The position numbers were made by a program, and so were the translations under genes. This document shows positions 62,793 to 64,000 of a DNA stretch of 64,000 bases, one piece after another. Position 1 is the stretch's first letter; each line of letters opens with the position of its first letter. Under the pieces are notes generated by a model, which did not search any database, was not told the origin of the DNA, and saw only the letters and a program-made list of their open reading frames with translations. Origin of the DNA: an uncultured Dehalococcoidia bacterium (GTDB lineage: Bacteria; Chloroflexota; Dehalococcoidia; Lucifugimonadales; JAAXIE01); contig OX638353.1 in NCBI GenBank assembly GCA_951813255.1, positions 372,001 to 436,000 on the forward strand, in the 5' to 3' direction.

Positions 62793-64000
62793 CTAGGTTA
62801 CCACGACTGGATGGGGCAGTGGCTGGTTGAAGAGGTATCCCTTCTGGTTAAAAGGGACGGTGTCGGGCTGGACGTTGCCTGCGGAGTCAGTGGCCCTCGT
62901 CATCAGAATGTGTTCACCGGCACGGGCGTTCCACTGAATCTCGAATCGGGCCCAAGAGTGTTGGACTTGCGGTGGCAGGATTGTTGCCTCGCTCCAGGAA
63001 TGCCCCAAGTCGAGGCTCCACTCTACTCGCGAGATCGGGCGGTGGGGAGATTGGGCGTAGCCGTATACGACGTGGGGTCCAGTAGATAGGCGGGCGGGCC
63101 ATGGGAGGGCGAGGGCGCTCTTCACGACCTGAGCACTAGCCACCTGTCCCAAGGCTTCTCCCTCGGGTGGGTAGTCGTCGCCGATGAGTACGTAGGAGGA
63201 GGTGTTGTTGCGGGTCCAAATTTGCTGGGAAGAGACTTCGATGCGGTCGAGCCACTTGATGCTGTAGCTGCCGACCCAGCCTGGGACTAAGGCTCGGAGT
63301 GGGTAGCCGTGGTCTTTGGGCAGTGATTCGCCATTCATGGCGTAGGCGAGAAGGGTGTCGGGGTCCATGGCCTTGCCGATGGGGAGAACCTGGCGAAAAC
63401 CTTCCTCGGGAGAGTGTTTGTCTGAGCCTACCAGAAGAACGCTTACCGCACTCTCCATCGCTCCGGCTTGCGCGAGCACGTCGCGCAGGGGCACACCTGT
63501 CCACTCAGCATTCCCGATTCCACCAGTTTTCCACTGGGTGCCCTCTGCGGCTTTTCCCTGCACGAGGTCGAACATGGCGCGGTGGTTGCCGCCACATTCG
63601 AGGTAGGAGACGACGGTGCGGCTGGGAAGGCGGAGCAGGTCGTCGTAGGACAGTTGAAGGGGTGTGACGGTGGCATCACCCTCGACGGACAGACGCCAAT
63701 CCGTGGGTCTCACATCGACGCTGAGGGAATTGTTGCGCACGAAGAAGAGATGATTCGGGGTGGTCAGGCCGTGCATGAGTTCCAATCGGGACTCAAGGCT
63801 CTTGTCGTGTTGGATGAAGGGGGTTGGGTCTTTGAACCAAGGGGAATCGGCTGGTGTGGGCGAGTCCGGGGCTGGCGGGGCTTCATATCGGCCCACTTGT
63901 CCACATGCGGCAAGGACAGCGGCTGCTCCGCCCAGCGCCAATAACGAGAGGAATCGGCGGCGGGTGATGCCGTGGTGACGCGCAAGGTCCCAGAGGCCGT
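62793..64000 (-). CDS. Tat-exported molybdopterin (sulfite-oxidase-family) enzyme, 5' partial
   Basis: At least 402 residues; the frame is open to the right edge, so the start lies outside. The visible N-terminus contains a twin-arginine signal with RRRFLSLLALGGAAAVLAAC, ending in a lipobox-like LAAC. The molybdenum-ligand cysteine is in VSYLECGGNHRAMF, and VPLRDVLAQAG, YPLRALVPGWVGSYSIKWL and the C-terminal dimerisation domain (SRVEWSLDLGHSWSEA) follow. Members oxidise sulfite or reduce S- and N-oxides outside the cell; the exact reaction is not set. No heme domain is seen. Confidence 0.85.
   Translation of the reverse strand, partial: GLWDLARHHGITRRRFLSLLALGGAAAVLAACGQVGRYEAPPAPDSPTPADSPWFKDPTPFIQHDKSLESRLELMHGLTTPNHLFFVRNNSLSVDVRPTDWRLSVEGDATVTPLQLSYDDLLRLPSRTVVSYLECGGNHRAMFDLVQGKAAEGTQWKTGGIGNAEWTGVPLRDVLAQAGAMESAVSVLLVGSDKHSPEEGFRQVLPIGKAMDPDTLLAYAMNGESLPKDHGYPLRALVPGWVGSYSIKWLDRIEVSSQQIWTRNNTSSYVLIGDDYPPEGEALGQVASAQVVKSALALPWPARLSTGPHVVYGYAQSPHRPISRVEWSLDLGHSWSEATILPPQVQHSWARFEIQWNARAGEHILMTRATDSAGNVQPDTVPFNQKGYLFNQPLPHPVVVT

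Noticed and set aside
1..64000. CRISPR arrays, rRNA genes, transposases or an origin of replication
   Set aside because: No regularly spaced repeats, no rRNA-like sequence, no transposase or integrase frames and no dnaA-box cluster were seen on reading both strands.

Overview
The window looks like chromosomal DNA of a free-living bacterium, most likely a Chloroflexota of the Dehalococcoidia/SAR202 kind. The gene content suggests this: a FAD plus iron-sulfur glycolate/lactate-oxidase-type fusion next to a MetE-like zinc methyltransferase, an LLM-class flavin monooxygenase, several cupin ring-cleavage dioxygenases, a PdxST-AAA/R3H-Tmk cluster, and zinc-type S4, S14 and L36 in a very long str-S10-spc-alpha ribosomal cluster. 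No search was run, so the placement is inference. Starts are mixed (ATG, GTG, TTG) and Shine-Dalgarno sites are mostly recognisable. Most of the sequence is GC-rich; the stretch at about 16.0-17.65 kb is visibly richer in A+T.

Region 1 (1-9.1 kb) is an accessory patchwork: the end of an ERG4/ERG24-type membrane reductase, a GYD protein, an orphan tRNA-Leu-like 3' end beside a DUF2513 (prophage-type) gene, the MetE-like and FAD/Fe-S genes, one intact vapBC pair, a ribokinase, a second vapBC whose toxin gene is cut by an in-frame TAG, and a Nudix hydrolase. Region 2 (9.1-15.9 kb) holds tartronate-semialdehyde-reductase-like and sucCD genes, a retropepsin-like gene with a probable frameshift near its end, 3-hydroxyanthranilate dioxygenase, a GT20 trehalose-phosphate synthase and an MDMPI-type protein. 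Region 3 (15.9-18.5 kb) is an A+T-richer two-gene DUF262 + HEPN module, a candidate defence or toxin system. It lies between a decayed otsB 3' fragment and an intact otsB. Region 4 (18.5-34 kb) has an LLM oxidoreductase, a radical SAM protein, a bicupin dioxygenase, pdxST, an AAA/R3H ATPase, tmk, a selenoprotein of the SelT/W/H (Rdx) family read through an in-frame TGA, queG, gcvH, dppDF-like ATPases and lepA.

Region 5 (34.2-40.9 kb) is a SAM-cycle operon behind a promoter, a SAM-I riboswitch and an intrinsic terminator: mtnA, mtnP, a rhodanese, ahcY, metK and a phosphohexomutase. These genes make SAM, recycle its by-products S-adenosylhomocysteine and methylthioadenosine, and are probably switched off together when SAM is high.

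Region 6 (41-62 kb, minus strand) is one continuous translation cluster running rpsL-rpsG-fusA-rpsJ to rpsI, including secY, adk, map, infA, rpoA and truA. tuf is absent from its usual place. Several products (RpoA, S17, L4, S3) carry long acidic C-terminal tails, and L5 has an N-terminal extension. The window ends with a small Cys-rich protein and a Tat-exported, lipoprotein-like molybdopterin (sulfite-oxidase-type) enzyme cut off by the right edge.
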